The notes under the pieces were generated by a model. That model saw nothing but the letters and a program-made list of their open reading frames with translations. It was not told the origin of the DNA and ran no database searches. From the NCBI GenBank assembly GCA_040758475.1, contig JBFLVN010000002.1:1-42634 (forward strand): 42,634 bases of DNA, given 5' to 3'. Both the position numbers and the translations under genes were made by a program. Of this stretch, positions 32,438 through 40,866 are shown piece by piece (within the stretch, counting starts at the first letter, position 1; the number at the start of each line of letters is the position of its first letter). Source of the DNA: JBFLVN01 sp040758475. GTDB taxonomy: Bacteria > JAGRBM01.

Positions 32438-35400
32438 TTATTGCGGCCCCGGGGGGAGGGGTTCTCCTTCTTCTAGCCGCACGGTGGGATCCTGCCACGA
32501 GCCGGATATCGGGACCGGAATGGCCAGGAGGCTCACCCGCTTGTCGGTGAACATCCGGAGGAGGGGAATCTGATTGAGGGCGAAATCGACCGGCTGCCCG
32601 ATCTTGACGAGGGCGATCATGGACATCTTTTGAGTGGCGAAGTTGATGTCCCCCCGGGTCCGGATGCTGAACTTGGGGGAATCGAAAAGCAGCTCGTTCG
32701 TCTTGGCGACGCCGCCCCGGATTTTGAACTCTCCTGAAATCTCATTGAAGGGAACGCCTCCTTCATATTTGTCCTGCTTCCATTGGAGCGCTGTCAGGAT
32801 TCTCGCGAGCACCTGTACTTTCTTGACGTCGACGATGCGGCCGCCATAGGCCCGCAACTTGATCTGCCCCAGGGCGCTTTGGATTCGTTCTTCGCGGTTG
32901 GTGCCTTCGAAGGAGATGCTTCCCTGGAGGTCCAGGCGCCCCTCGACGGACTGGGAGGGGAAGTTGAGAACGTCGAGAAGGGGGGGGATGTCCACGCCCG
33001 TGAGGTTGGGCTCCAGAGCGATCCCCCAGATCCCCTCGCGCCGCCGTTCGAGAAGGCCGTTGTCGATGCGGTACTGGCCGCCAGGGCCTTCGAAGACGAG
33101 GGTCTGGAAGCTTAAGGAATCGGGGACCGCCCGCATGGTGGAAATAAGATTGCGCCCCGTGAGACGGTCGTAGCGGAAGGAACTAGCGGAAACGTTTATT
33201 TCCATTTCGCCGTCCCGGAGCAGTTCGAGGGGGGTAACGAAGTTGAAGGACAGGGCCGGCGCGGATGTTTCTTCTCCGGCGGGTTCTTCGTCCGGCGGGG
33301 GAGGAGCGGTGGCGGCCGGGAGGCGGGCGGGATCGACGCTGGCCAGAAGGTCCGCGACGTCGAGATAGAGGGATTTGACTTCCAGGCGCGCCCCCGGCTT
33401 GCCGCCCACGCGATCAGCGACTCCCTCCACGCGCAGGTCCGAGGTGTTGTAAACCCCTTGGCATCCGAGATCGTCCCGCCCGGAAGCGTCCAGGAGAAAA
33501 ACGCAATTTAGTTCTTCGACCGGGTGGCGCAGAAAGGGAGTGGTCAGGGTCGCCCCCTTCACGTGGACGCTTCCCTGGACTTTCACCGGTCCGCCCACGG
33601 AGGGATCGTACTGAAGACGCAGGTTGCGCAGGGAGACGAGCCCTTGGGTGCCGTACCCCATGTCGCCGGCCCACGCCCGTACGATGGGTTCGATGAAAAG
33701 GTTTTCTCCTTCGAAGGAACCTTCGATGGAAGGGTTGTCCGATTGCGGGTGGCTCACCGTAAGCGAGAGGCGCACGGGGGAGTTTCCGCAGGTACCCGTG
33801 AGCAGGCTCGTTTCAAGGGATTCGTGGGAGAAGGAAAGGGTCCCTTTCACGCCGCGCAAGTCGAGCCCGGCCGCCTCGAAGGGGATGTCCACCCCGAGGA
33901 GCCCCAGTTCCCCCTCGTAGCGGAAATCACCCGTGCCCAGGTGCATTTCCATGTGGGCGTCGGCTTCCGCGCTTCCGGAGGCTTTCCGCAAGGGGGCGAT
34001 CGCGTTGCGGAAACCGGGGAACGCGTAGCGCGGTACCACCCGAGCGAGGGCAGAGAGGGGGACCGTGCCGTCCAGGTCCAGTTCCAGGAACGGTTCCTCG
34101 AAAGGCCGGGGGAAGCCGCCGTCGAAGCGAAGCGGGACGAGGGCGTCCACGTTCGCGCGCATTCCCTCGAAGAAAACCGCCGAACGCTGAAACCGGAACT
34201 TCCCGGTGAGGTCGGTTAGTTCTGGTCCTCCCGAGCCACGGCCCACGCGCATCGTCATCCCGACGAAATCTCCTTCCGCCCGGAAGTGGTCCCAATCCGT
34301 GTGGGCTTCGTTGCCGTCGAAGCGGGCTTGCTGGTTGACGATGACGCGGCTGGCCCCGCCCAGGCGTTCGAGCCGTTCCCGCAGGGTGGAGGAGAGATCG
34401 TGGGGCAGCCGGTTCCAGGGGAAATACTCGAAGTGCTTTTCCCACCGGACGTTGTCCAGATCGAGGTCCATCGCGAAACGGAAACCCGGCTCGTCCTCGG
34501 CGAAGGCGAAAGAGAGGCGCACGAGGCGCAGCCCCATCCCGTTGAGGTCCCCCCGGTGAATCCGGACCTCATAGGTATTTCCCTGCCGCTCGAACTCGAA
34601 GGGGAAGCGCACCGTGGCTGGTTCGAGGGGGACGACCCAAAGCTGCGGCCAGTGGCCGCGCACCTGTTTGCCGTCCAGGGCGCCTTCGATGAGGAAGTGC
34701 TTGAGGGGGTTCCCGACGGCCGAAAACTCGCCCGAAACGATTCCCCGTTCCAGGTTCGTGCGGGGCCACCAGCCCATCCGTTCGAGCCACCCCAGGTCGA
34801 TCTCCGCGAGCCGCCCCCGGAACGCGAGCTGGGAGCTTTGAGGATCGAAATCCTCGGAACGGAAAGTGACGCTTCCTTCGATGTCGAAAGTCCCGGTCCG
34901 GCTCGCGCCGGTCTGAAGGGAACTGCTCACGGAAATCTCGATCGGTGTGAGGGGGCGAAGACCCTGGACCGAAAGGGATAGATTCGATAGTTCGATGATG
35001 TTGGCTCCGTGGGAAGGTGGCGCGCCTTCAGCCGTTTTAGGGAATTCGTCGATGTAGAGGATTTTCCCTTCCTCGATCCGGAGAAACTGGATGGGCGAGG
35101 CCTTCAGGGCTTTTTGCAAAGTGGTTTGAGCGTCATCGGCGGTTTTCCCCTGACCCCCGAACCGCTCGAAGACATCGTCGAAATTGGTCGTTTCTCCGCG
35201 GCGGTGGATTTCCAGGAAAGGCGCCTCCAGCCGGATGCCGGCCAGTTCGATCCGCCCACGGTCCAGCAGAAAGGGGAGGAGCTTGATGACGAACGTCGCC
35301 GAATCGGCGCGGATGGCTTCCCCTTTGCCGCCGGCTTCAAAGAGGATGAAGTCCCGGCCCTTGAATCCGAGCCCTCCCGAAAGGTCCAGGGCGAGGCGGC

Positions 35401-35560
35401 TCACGGAGGCTTTGCGGCCGGTTTCCTTCTCGATGGTCTGGAGAAGGAGCGGGATCTGCCCCGTGAGGTCCAGCATCCTTGGCAGCACGAAGAGCGTGCC
35501 CAAGGCCAGGGCCAGGACGATTCCCGTCACCCAGAGGAGAAAACGAAGAGTGATCCTCAC
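32438..35560 (-). CDS. AsmA-like inter-membrane protein (second copy)
   Basis: Predicted 1040 residues. The start is taken as GTG at 35560, inside the stop of the upstream nitrilase gene (GTGA overlap 35557-35560). The frame stays open further upstream, but that part covers the nitrilase gene and has no signal of its own. One N-terminal membrane helix (residues ~5-27) is followed by a periplasmic beta-rich body with the AsmA opening (IEKETGRKASVSRLALDLSG). The family's C-terminal features are LDLQGSISFEGTNREERI and FSIRTRGDINFATQKMSMIA. It is shorter than and clearly different from the AsmA-like protein at 10997 and has no DUF1318 neighbour. Family members help keep outer-membrane lipids balanced. 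Its coupling to an amidase may only reflect shared expression. Confidence 0.85.
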   Translation of the reverse strand: MRITLRFLLWVTGIVLALALGTLFVLPRMLDLTGQIPLLLQTIEKETGRKASVSRLALDLSGGLGFKGRDFILFEAGGKGEAIRADSATFVIKLLPFLLDRGRIELAGIRLEAPFLEIHRRGETTNFDDVFERFGGQGKTADDAQTTLQKALKASPIQFLRIEEGKILYIDEFPKTAEGAPPSHGANIIELSNLSLSVQGLRPLTPIEISVSSSLQTGASRTGTFDIEGSVTFRSEDFDPQSSQLAFRGRLAEIDLGWLERMGWWPRTNLERGIVSGEFSAVGNPLKHFLIEGALDGKQVRGHWPQLWVVPLEPATVRFPFEFERQGNTYEVRIHRGDLNGMGLRLVRLSFAFAEDEPGFRFAMDLDLDNVRWEKHFEYFPWNRLPHDLSSTLRERLERLGGASRVIVNQQARFDGNEAHTDWDHFRAEGDFVGMTMRVGRGSGGPELTDLTGKFRFQRSAVFFEGMRANVDALVPLRFDGGFPRPFEEPFLELDLDGTVPLSALARVVPRYAFPGFRNAIAPLRKASGSAEADAHMEMHLGTGDFRYEGELGLLGVDIPFEAAGLDLRGVKGTLSFSHESLETSLLTGTCGNSPVRLSLTVSHPQSDNPSIEGSFEGENLFIEPIVRAWAGDMGYGTQGLVSLRNLRLQYDPSVGGPVKVQGSVHVKGATLTTPFLRHPVEELNCVFLLDASGRDDLGCQGVYNTSDLRVEGVADRVGGKPGARLEVKSLYLDVADLLASVDPARLPAATAPPPPDEEPAGEETSAPALSFNFVTPLELLRDGEMEINVSASSFRYDRLTGRNLISTMRAVPDSLSFQTLVFEGPGGQYRIDNGLLERRREGIWGIALEPNLTGVDIPPLLDVLNFPSQSVEGRLDLQGSISFEGTNREERIQSALGQIKLRAYGGRIVDVKKVQVLARILTALQWKQDKYEGGVPFNEISGEFKIRGGVAKTNELLFDSPKFSIRTRGDINFATQKMSMIALVKIGQPVDFALNQIPLLRMFTDKRVSLLAIPVPISGSWQDPTVRLEEGEPLPPGPQ

Positions 35561-36372
35561 GCCTTGCGTTCCTCCGCGCGGCGCTCGATAAAGGCGGGGA
35601 GTTTTTGCCGCACGTCGTCGATTCGCGGAAGGGAGATTTCCGCCGTGATCAGAGTTTCCGGAATTTCCGCCGCGAAGGCGAGGCTCTCTCCCCAGGGATC
35701 CAGGATTTCCGAGGCGCCGGGAAAAGGCGTCCCTTCCATCGAGCCCGTCCGGTTGCAGGCGGCCACGTAGAACTGGTTCTCGATCGCCCGCGCCTTGAGG
35801 AGGGCCCGCCAGTGGCCCGCCCGCTCGGAAGGCCACTGGGCCGGTACGAGGAGAAGCGACGCCCCTTCAAAAGCCAGCCGTCCGATCCACTCGGGGAAGC
35901 GGATGTCGTAGCAGATGGCCATCCCTACAAGGGCCCCCTGCCAGCGGACGAGCGGCTGGGCGTCGGCGGGGCCGGGCCGGTAGAAAAGGTGTTCGTGACC
36001 CAGGCGGATGAGGTGCCGTTTGGGGTAGCGAAGCAGCCGCTCGCCTTTTTCATCGATGAAAAAGCCACTGTTCTCGTAAACCCCCGGCGCGTCCGCGCCT
36101 TCGACGAGCGATCCGGCCACGGCCAGGTTCATTTCCCGGGCGGCCTTGGCGAAGCGGCCCAGGGCTTCCTTGGAATGGGCCACGATCTCCTTGGCCTTGT
36201 GGAAGGTGAAGTTGGTCGTAAAGCCTTCGGGGAGGAGGGCGAGGTGGGGCCTTCCCGGGCCCACCTTTTCCAGAAGCGAGAGGGCCTTGGAGACGTTTTC
36301 CTCCATCCTCCCCAGTTTCACGTCGAACTGGAGGGCGCTCACGAAGAGCGTTTGGGAGGGTTGGGAAGGCAT
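35557..36372 (-). CDS. Nitrilase-superfamily amidase (omega-amidase/Nit2-like)
   Basis: Predicted 271-residue cytoplasmic carbon-nitrogen hydrolase. The catalytic triad is complete: Glu49 (LLPEGFT), Lys118 (YPKRHL) and Cys154 (AICYDIRFPE). The RFPEW motif after the cysteine and the ARAIENQFYVAACNRTG segment are typical of the Nit1/Nit2/YafV branch. Members of that branch deaminate alpha-ketoglutaramate or ketosuccinamate (omega-amidase) or deaminated glutathione. The sequence cannot separate these substrates. The gene overlaps the AsmA-like gene by four bases, so the two are translated together. An inverted repeat and an AT-rich stretch lie upstream and probably hold the promoter. Confidence 0.92.
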   Translation of the reverse strand: MPSQPSQTLFVSALQFDVKLGRMEENVSKALSLLEKVGPGRPHLALLPEGFTTNFTFHKAKEIVAHSKEALGRFAKAAREMNLAVAGSLVEGADAPGVYENSGFFIDEKGERLLRYPKRHLIRLGHEHLFYRPGPADAQPLVRWQGALVGMAICYDIRFPEWIGRLAFEGASLLLVPAQWPSERAGHWRALLKARAIENQFYVAACNRTGSMEGTPFPGASEILDPWGESLAFAAEIPETLITAEISLPRIDDVRQKLPAFIERRAEERKA

Positions 36373-36390
36373 CCTGAAAGGGCCTCGCTT

Positions 36391-36409
36391 GTACGGCCGG
36401 GGGCCGTAC
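36391..36409. promoter_or_regulatory. Inverted repeat before the nitrilase gene
   Basis: GTACGGCC (36391-36398) and GGCCGTAC (36402-36409) form a perfect 8-base repeat around GGG. It lies 19 bases upstream of the nitrilase ATG on the minus strand, inside the expected leader. It could be an operator or a hairpin affecting translation. Confidence 0.35.
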
Positions 36410-36455
36410 GGGACTATCTATTACTACTGTATTTCTAACGTACTGACGGGCTTCG

Positions 36456-36483
36456 TTGACAGGGCGAGGAGGGGTGGTCTAAA
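36456..36483 (+). promoter_or_regulatory. Promoter of the acyl-CoA dehydrogenase pair
   Basis: A perfect TTGACA (36456-36461) and TCTAAA (36478-36483, four of six) are spaced by 16 bases. Transcription would start near 36490, about 80 bases before the ATG at 36570, and would include the hairpin at 36494-36519. Confidence 0.5.
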
Positions 36484-36493
36484 GGTGGGGAGC

Positions 36494-36519
36494 TTTCGCT
36501 GAACAAAGATTCAGTGAAA
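36494..36519 (+). promoter_or_regulatory. Stem-loop at the start of the acyl-CoA dehydrogenase leader
   Basis: TTTCGCTGAA (36494-36503) pairs with TTCAGTGAAA (36510-36519) over ten positions, one a G-T wobble, with loop CAAAGA. The dyad sits right after the predicted transcription start, a common position for a repressor operator of the TetR type that controls fatty-acid degradation genes. The controlling protein is not in this window. Confidence 0.4.
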
Positions 36520-36569
36520 CGCCCCGGCCTTCGGGCCCAGGTAAATTCCAATTATACAAGGTGAAATTT

Positions 36570-37700
36570 ATGGTGGACCTCGCTCTTTCGGACGATGAGA
36601 AGCTCGTTCAGGAGACCATGGCCCGGTTCGCGCGGGACGAACTGCGGACCCTGGCGACGGACGCCGACCGGCTCGAAAAAGCGCCCGACGAAATCCTTCG
36701 GAAGGGGCATGTGGACCTCGCCCTGGCGGCCATGTCGATCCCGGAAGCCTTCGGCGGCGCGTGGGACGGCTCCCCCCATCAGGTCCAACTGGCCATCCGG
36801 CTTGAGACCCTCGGGAACGGCTGCGCGGGCCTCGCGCTCGCCATGCCGGGCCCCGGTCTTGCGGCACCGGCCCTGGTCAAAGGGATTGCGACGGACGATC
36901 AGGCCAAGAAAATTCTAGCTCCCTTTGCGGAAGACAAACCCGTCTGGGCGGCCCTGGCTCTCGTCGAGGCGGACGCTGGCGCGGATTTTTCGGCCTTCGA
37001 TTGTGTCGCGGAGAAATCCGGCAGCGGCTGGATCGTGCGCGGCCGCAAGACCCCCGTCGTCAACGCCGCCCGCGCGCAGGGATACGTCGTCGTTGCCAAG
37101 GCGCCGGACGGCCTTCGGGTGCTGTGGGTGGCTCGCGAGCAAGCGGCCGTCAAAGTGAAGGAAGGAAAATACGTGGGCCTTCGCGCGGCGGGGATGGGGG
37201 ATGTGACGTTTGAAAATGCTGTGGCCGAACTCCTGGGCGCCGACGATGCTAAAGCCCACGAGCAGGCGGCCAAGCTCCTCCTCGATTACGCCCGGCTCTC
37301 GGTGGCGGCTCTCGCCGCCGGCGTCGCCAAGGCAGCCCTCGACACGGCCATCGAATTTTCGAAAACCCGTGTCCAGTTCGGCGAGCCCATCGGCCAGAAG
37401 CAGGGCATCGCTTTCCTGGAAGCCGACATGGCCATGGAGGCCGAAGGGGCGCGCCTCATGGTCTACCGGGCCGCTTCACTCGCGGCTGCCGGAAAGAATT
37501 TCTCCGCCTCCGCCGCCCGCGCTCACGCTTACGCTTGCCAGGCAGCGGCCCACGCCACCCTGGACGCGGTGCAGATCCACGGCGGTTACGGCTTCATCCG
37601 GGAATACCCCGTCGAGAAATGGATGCGCGATGCCAAGGCCCTGTGCCTCATCGCCGGAAGCCCCGGGGATTCGCTGCAAACCGCGGGCGCTTTGCTCTAA
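36570..37700 (+). CDS. Acyl-CoA dehydrogenase family protein, catalytic Glu apparently absent
   Basis: Predicted 376-residue flavoprotein. ATG 36570 is chosen because AAGGTGA (36557-36563), which contains the alternative GTG start at 36561, is an excellent ribosome binding site six bases upstream. The acyl-CoA dehydrogenase fold is clear: the middle beta domain (ALVEADAGADFSAFD, VRGRKTPVVNAA) and C-terminal helices (FSKTRVQFGEPIGQKQGIAF, QIHGGYGFIREYPVEKWMRD). Where active members read YEGT, this protein reads IAGS (Ala362), so the catalytic base seems lost unless it sits elsewhere, as in isovaleryl-CoA dehydrogenase. A second dehydrogenase with an intact EGT motif follows 26 bases downstream, so the two may form one heteromeric enzyme. 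Confidence 0.9.
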   Translation: MVDLALSDDEKLVQETMARFARDELRTLATDADRLEKAPDEILRKGHVDLALAAMSIPEAFGGAWDGSPHQVQLAIRLETLGNGCAGLALAMPGPGLAAPALVKGIATDDQAKKILAPFAEDKPVWAALALVEADAGADFSAFDCVAEKSGSGWIVRGRKTPVVNAARAQGYVVVAKAPDGLRVLWVAREQAAVKVKEGKYVGLRAAGMGDVTFENAVAELLGADDAKAHEQAAKLLLDYARLSVAALAAGVAKAALDTAIEFSKTRVQFGEPIGQKQGIAFLEADMAMEAEGARLMVYRAASLAAAGKNFSASAARAHAYACQAAAHATLDAVQIHGGYGFIREYPVEKWMRDAKALCLIAGSPGDSLQTAGALL

Positions 37701-37726
37701 TTCTTTTGCAAGGAACGGAGATCATC

Positions 37727-38977
37727 ATGAACTTCGAACTCGATCCGATGCTTCTGGGTGTAAAGAGCGCCGTCCAGGCTTTCGCCCAATTCCAGATCCG
37801 CCCGGCGGCCCGCAAGTACGACGAACTCCAGGAAATGCCCTGGGATATCATGAAGAAGGCGGCCCAGATGGGCCTCTCGGTCACGGGCAGCATGGGGGGC
37901 GCCGGTGGGCTTGGGGAAATCCAATTGGGCTCCGGCGACGGGAAGGGCGGCGATGCGGCCAAGGCGGCCAAGCCCAAGAACCCGCTGGCGGCCGCGGCTA
38001 ATCTTCTGGGGGCCGTCGGCGCGGAAGAACTTGGCTGGGGCTGCGCGGGCATTGGCCTCGCCCTCGTGGGCTCGGGGCTCGCGGCGACGCCCGTTCAAGG
38101 CATGGCCAACCCGGAGCAGAAGAAAGTCTTCTTCGACGCCCTCAAGGGCGACGACGAGCACGGCCACCCGCGCATCGCGGCCATGGGCATGACCGAACCC
38201 AACTCGGGAAGCGATATTTCCTCCATCAAAACGACGGCCGTGGCCGACGGCGATTACTACGTTTTGAACGGCACGAAGCGTTTTATCACGAACGGCTACT
38301 CGGCCAGTTCCTTCGTCATTTGGGCTACGATCGATCCGGGCGCCGGACGCGCCGGGCACCGGGCGTTCATCATTATCCGCGGCACGCCGGGCCTCGTTCC
38401 CGGGAAGAAGGAAGACAAGCTCGGCATCCGGGCTTCGGAAACGGCCGAGGTCTATTTAGAGGACTGCCGCGTCCACAAGGACATGATGATGGGCGGCCCC
38501 AAGGGCGGGAAGGAAGGATTCTCCGGCGCCAAGGCCATGTTCGATTCGACCCGTCCCCTTGTGGGCGCCATGGCCCTGGGCATCGGCCGATCGGCCTATG
38601 ACTTTGCCGTCGATTGGTGCAAGAAGCACAAGAAAGCCGGAAAACCCTTGATCGAAGACCGCGTGGTCCGCGAGCGCCTCGCCCGCATGGCTTCCCGCAT
38701 CGACGCCGCCCGGTGGCTCGTCTGGGAAGCCGCCTGGATGGCCGACCGCAAAGTAACGAACGTGAAAGAAGCCTCCATGGCCAAGGCCTACGCCGCCGTC
38801 GTGAGCACGGAGGCTTGCGTGGATGCCATCGACATCTGCGGCCCCGAGGCCCTCTCCCGCGAATTCCTCCTCGAGAAATTCTTCCGCGACATCAAGATCT
38901 ACGACATCTTCGAGGGGACGGGGCAGATTCAGCGCCGCATTATCGCGCGGGAACTCACGGGGCTCAAAGCGCAGTAA
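37727..38977 (+). CDS. Acyl-CoA dehydrogenase
   Basis: Predicted 416-residue FAD enzyme that introduces the alpha-beta double bond in an acyl-CoA. ATG 37727 follows AAGGAACGGAG. The FAD/substrate motif GMTEPNSGSDISSIKTTA and the consensus KRFITNGYSAS are present, as are the C-terminal DICGPEALSREFLLEKFFRD and IFEGTGQIQRRIIARE. Glu396 in EGT is the usual catalytic base. An unusual Gly/Ala/Lys-rich insertion occupies residues ~58-92 in the N-terminal helical domain, where most family members are compact. It is in one unit with the preceding homologue, and a terminator follows 26 bases after the stop. The substrate chain length is unknown. Confidence 0.93.
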   Translation: MNFELDPMLLGVKSAVQAFAQFQIRPAARKYDELQEMPWDIMKKAAQMGLSVTGSMGGAGGLGEIQLGSGDGKGGDAAKAAKPKNPLAAAANLLGAVGAEELGWGCAGIGLALVGSGLAATPVQGMANPEQKKVFFDALKGDDEHGHPRIAAMGMTEPNSGSDISSIKTTAVADGDYYVLNGTKRFITNGYSASSFVIWATIDPGAGRAGHRAFIIIRGTPGLVPGKKEDKLGIRASETAEVYLEDCRVHKDMMMGGPKGGKEGFSGAKAMFDSTRPLVGAMALGIGRSAYDFAVDWCKKHKKAGKPLIEDRVVRERLARMASRIDAARWLVWEAAWMADRKVTNVKEASMAKAYAAVVSTEACVDAIDICGPEALSREFLLEKFFRDIKIYDIFEGTGQIQRRIIARELTGLKAQ

Positions 38978-39002
38978 GATTTTCGCATTGGGTTGAAAGA
39001 GA

Positions 39003-39033
39003 AGGGGCTGGCCTTTGGCCAGCCCCTGTTTGT
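39003..39033 (+). terminator. Rho-independent terminator after the acyl-CoA dehydrogenases
   Basis: An 11-base-pair stem (39003-39013 with 39017-39027) around a TTT loop, mostly G/C, is followed by GTTTGT. It ends the plus-strand pair and may also serve the convergent gene ending at 39075. Confidence 0.75.
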
Positions 39034-39074
39034 ATCGGACCGTTCTTGAAGTTTAGAACGAGATGCCGAGTCTT

Positions 39075-39716
39075 TTATTCCGTCCAGCTAGCCAGGGTAT
39101 CTCCCTCGAAGTTGAGGTAGACGAGCCGCTTTTCGCCGCGCTGGTAGACCCAGATTTCGGTGGTGGCCCCGGGGGATTTGGATTCGACCTGCTTGTAGGG
39201 CTCACCCCAGGCGATGAGGACTTGGGCGCGGCTCATTCCGACCTGGATTTCCCGGGCGAGGAGGCGGCGGCGCGTATCTTCCGGAATCTTTTCCCACTCG
39301 GCCGCTTCGGCGGCGGTAAGGAGCAGGTGGAGCTTGAGGCCGCTCGCGGCGGGGATGAGGCATTCGGCCTGATCTTTTTGCAGGACGGCCTTTACCCAGG
39401 GGCCCGGGAGTTTGTCGAAGTAAACGACTTCCTTCGCCAGGAGTTTTTCCCCGGGTTCGATCTTTCGCAGGATTTCGCCCCCCGTCGCGGGAAGTTCGGC
39501 TGCGGTCAGGAGGCGTCCGCCGCGCTGGGAGAAGCATTCGTAGGCCGTCCCACGGGGGCGGTCGGGATAGTACACGAGATAACCCTCCCGCACTGGGGCG
39601 ATCTCCGTGTCCTTGTAGGCGCTATATAGGTCGCTATCGAAGGCCGGCCGGGCCACCGCCGCACAGGAAGAGAGCAGGAAGGGGAGAAAAAGGGCGATCC
39701 GGCGGAATTTTCGCAT
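39075..39716 (-). CDS. Lipoprotein with C-terminal BamE/SmpA-like domain
   Basis: Predicted 213-residue lipoprotein (lipobox LSSC, Cys18). ATG 39716 is preferred to 39725 because the predicted promoter places the transcription start near 39731, leaving only six bases before 39725. Residues ~45-140 (YLVYYPDRPRGTAYECF, GEKLLAKEVVYFDKLPGPWV) are not recognised. Residues ~155-213 resemble the BamE/SmpA fold: VGMSRAQVLIAWGEPYKQVE, then a strand-rich end with EIWVYQRGEKRLVYLNF. BamE-like modules help outer-membrane protein assembly, but they also occur in unrelated lipoproteins. It is divergent from the lipid kinase gene. The fold call is moderate; a Bam complex role is not shown. Confidence 0.8.
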   Translation of the reverse strand: MRKFRRIALFLPFLLSSCAAVARPAFDSDLYSAYKDTEIAPVREGYLVYYPDRPRGTAYECFSQRGGRLLTAAELPATGGEILRKIEPGEKLLAKEVVYFDKLPGPWVKAVLQKDQAECLIPAASGLKLHLLLTAAEAAEWEKIPEDTRRRLLAREIQVGMSRAQVLIAWGEPYKQVESKSPGATTEIWVYQRGEKRLVYLNFEGDTLASWTE

Positions 39717-39737
39717 TGCTCGCATTTCCCGGTTCGG

Positions 39738-39766
39738 ATACTATGCCTCGCCAGTTGAAGCGTCAA
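39738..39766 (-). promoter_or_regulatory. Promoter of the BamE-like lipoprotein gene
   Basis: On the minus strand TTGACG (39761-39766, five of six) and TAGTAT (39738-39743, four of six) are spaced by 17 bases. The implied transcription start near 39731 supports translation from ATG 39716. Confidence 0.55.
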
Positions 39767-39808
39767 TCTGCTGTCGCTTGAAAACACGCCGCGAAGGAGT
39801 GATGGCGC

Positions 39809-40750
39809 GTGGCTGGTATCGCTGTAATTTCCAACCCGAACTCCGCCAAGAACCGCCGCAATCCCGTTCTCGCCGAGGAACTCCGCACCGCCTTGGGAAA
39901 GGACGGCTTCGTCACCGAGACGGCTTCCGTGGAAAAGGTTCCCGAAGCCGTCCGCGGGTTCCTCCGCCAGAACCCCGACGTCGTGGCGATCAACGGTGGT
40001 GATGGGACGCTTCATTGCACGATCACGCAGCTCGTCCGGATTTATGCGGAAGCGAACCGCCAGCTTCCGCTCATCCTTCTCCTTCGCGGCGGAACCATGA
40101 ACACGATTTCCAAGGGAATGAAGTCCCTGGCGGGGACGCCCCAATCCATTTTGGCGCACGTGCTCGGGAAATACCGCCGGGGAGAGAAGTTCTCCGTCGT
40201 CGAGCGCCACGCCCTCGATCTGAACCAAGGGAAGGAACTCGGCTTTCTCTTCGGGATCGGCCTTCCGCCCAACTTCCTGGAAGCCTATTACGACGGCGCC
40301 GTGCACGGCCCCATCAAGGGGGCTTACGTGCTGGGGCGCCTCGTCCTTTCGGCCCTCATCGGTGGCCAGTACTCCCGGCGCATCATCCGGCGCGTTCCGG
40401 CGGCCCTTTCGGCCGATGGCAAGGAATCGCCATACCGTTCCTACACGTGCATCCTGGCGGGCACCGTCACCGAAATCGGCCTCGGCTTTTCCCCCCTGGC
40501 CCGGACGCTCGACCGGGAGAACCATTTCCAGATTCTGGGGGCCGCCATCTCCCCCTGGTCCTTCGCCGCCCAGGTCGGAAGGATTTACACGGGCGCTCCG
40601 CTCCACGGGGCCATTTTCAACGAGGTGGCCAAGGACGTCTCCATTGAAGTCGAGGGGAGCCACCCCTACATGGTGGACGGCGACATCAAGAAGGGGCTTG
40701 GCGGCTATCGCCTCCGGGCCGGTCCCAAGGTGCGGTTTATCAAGGAATAG
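39809..40750 (+). CDS. Diacylglycerol-kinase-family lipid kinase
   Basis: Predicted 313-residue cytoplasmic kinase using GTG 39809, nine bases after AAGGAG. The DAGK catalytic domain covers residues ~4-130, with ISNPNSAKNRRNP and the nucleotide-binding GGDGT motif (Gly63-Thr67). The later LRGGTMNTISKG segment corresponds to the usual GGTxN(D/T) motif. Bacterial relatives phosphorylate diacylglycerol or related lipids (DgkB, YegS). Residues ~200-300 form the C-terminal beta sandwich. No membrane helices are present, unlike DgkA. The substrate is not determined. Given two AsmA-like lipid carriers in the window, a lipid-recycling role would fit but is inference. Confidence 0.9.
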   Translation: MAGIAVISNPNSAKNRRNPVLAEELRTALGKDGFVTETASVEKVPEAVRGFLRQNPDVVAINGGDGTLHCTITQLVRIYAEANRQLPLILLLRGGTMNTISKGMKSLAGTPQSILAHVLGKYRRGEKFSVVERHALDLNQGKELGFLFGIGLPPNFLEAYYDGAVHGPIKGAYVLGRLVLSALIGGQYSRRIIRRVPAALSADGKESPYRSYTCILAGTVTEIGLGFSPLARTLDRENHFQILGAAISPWSFAAQVGRIYTGAPLHGAIFNEVAKDVSIEVEGSHPYMVDGDIKKGLGGYRLRAGPKVRFIKE

Positions 40751-40866
40751 CCCTTCGATTCTCCTGCGGCTTGTGACATGATCGGCGCGGGCTGCGGCGC
40801 CCGGAATCCCCCCTTCGATCAAGCGCCGCCGGTCCTTTCAAGACAGATTTAATAAGGATGAAAGCA

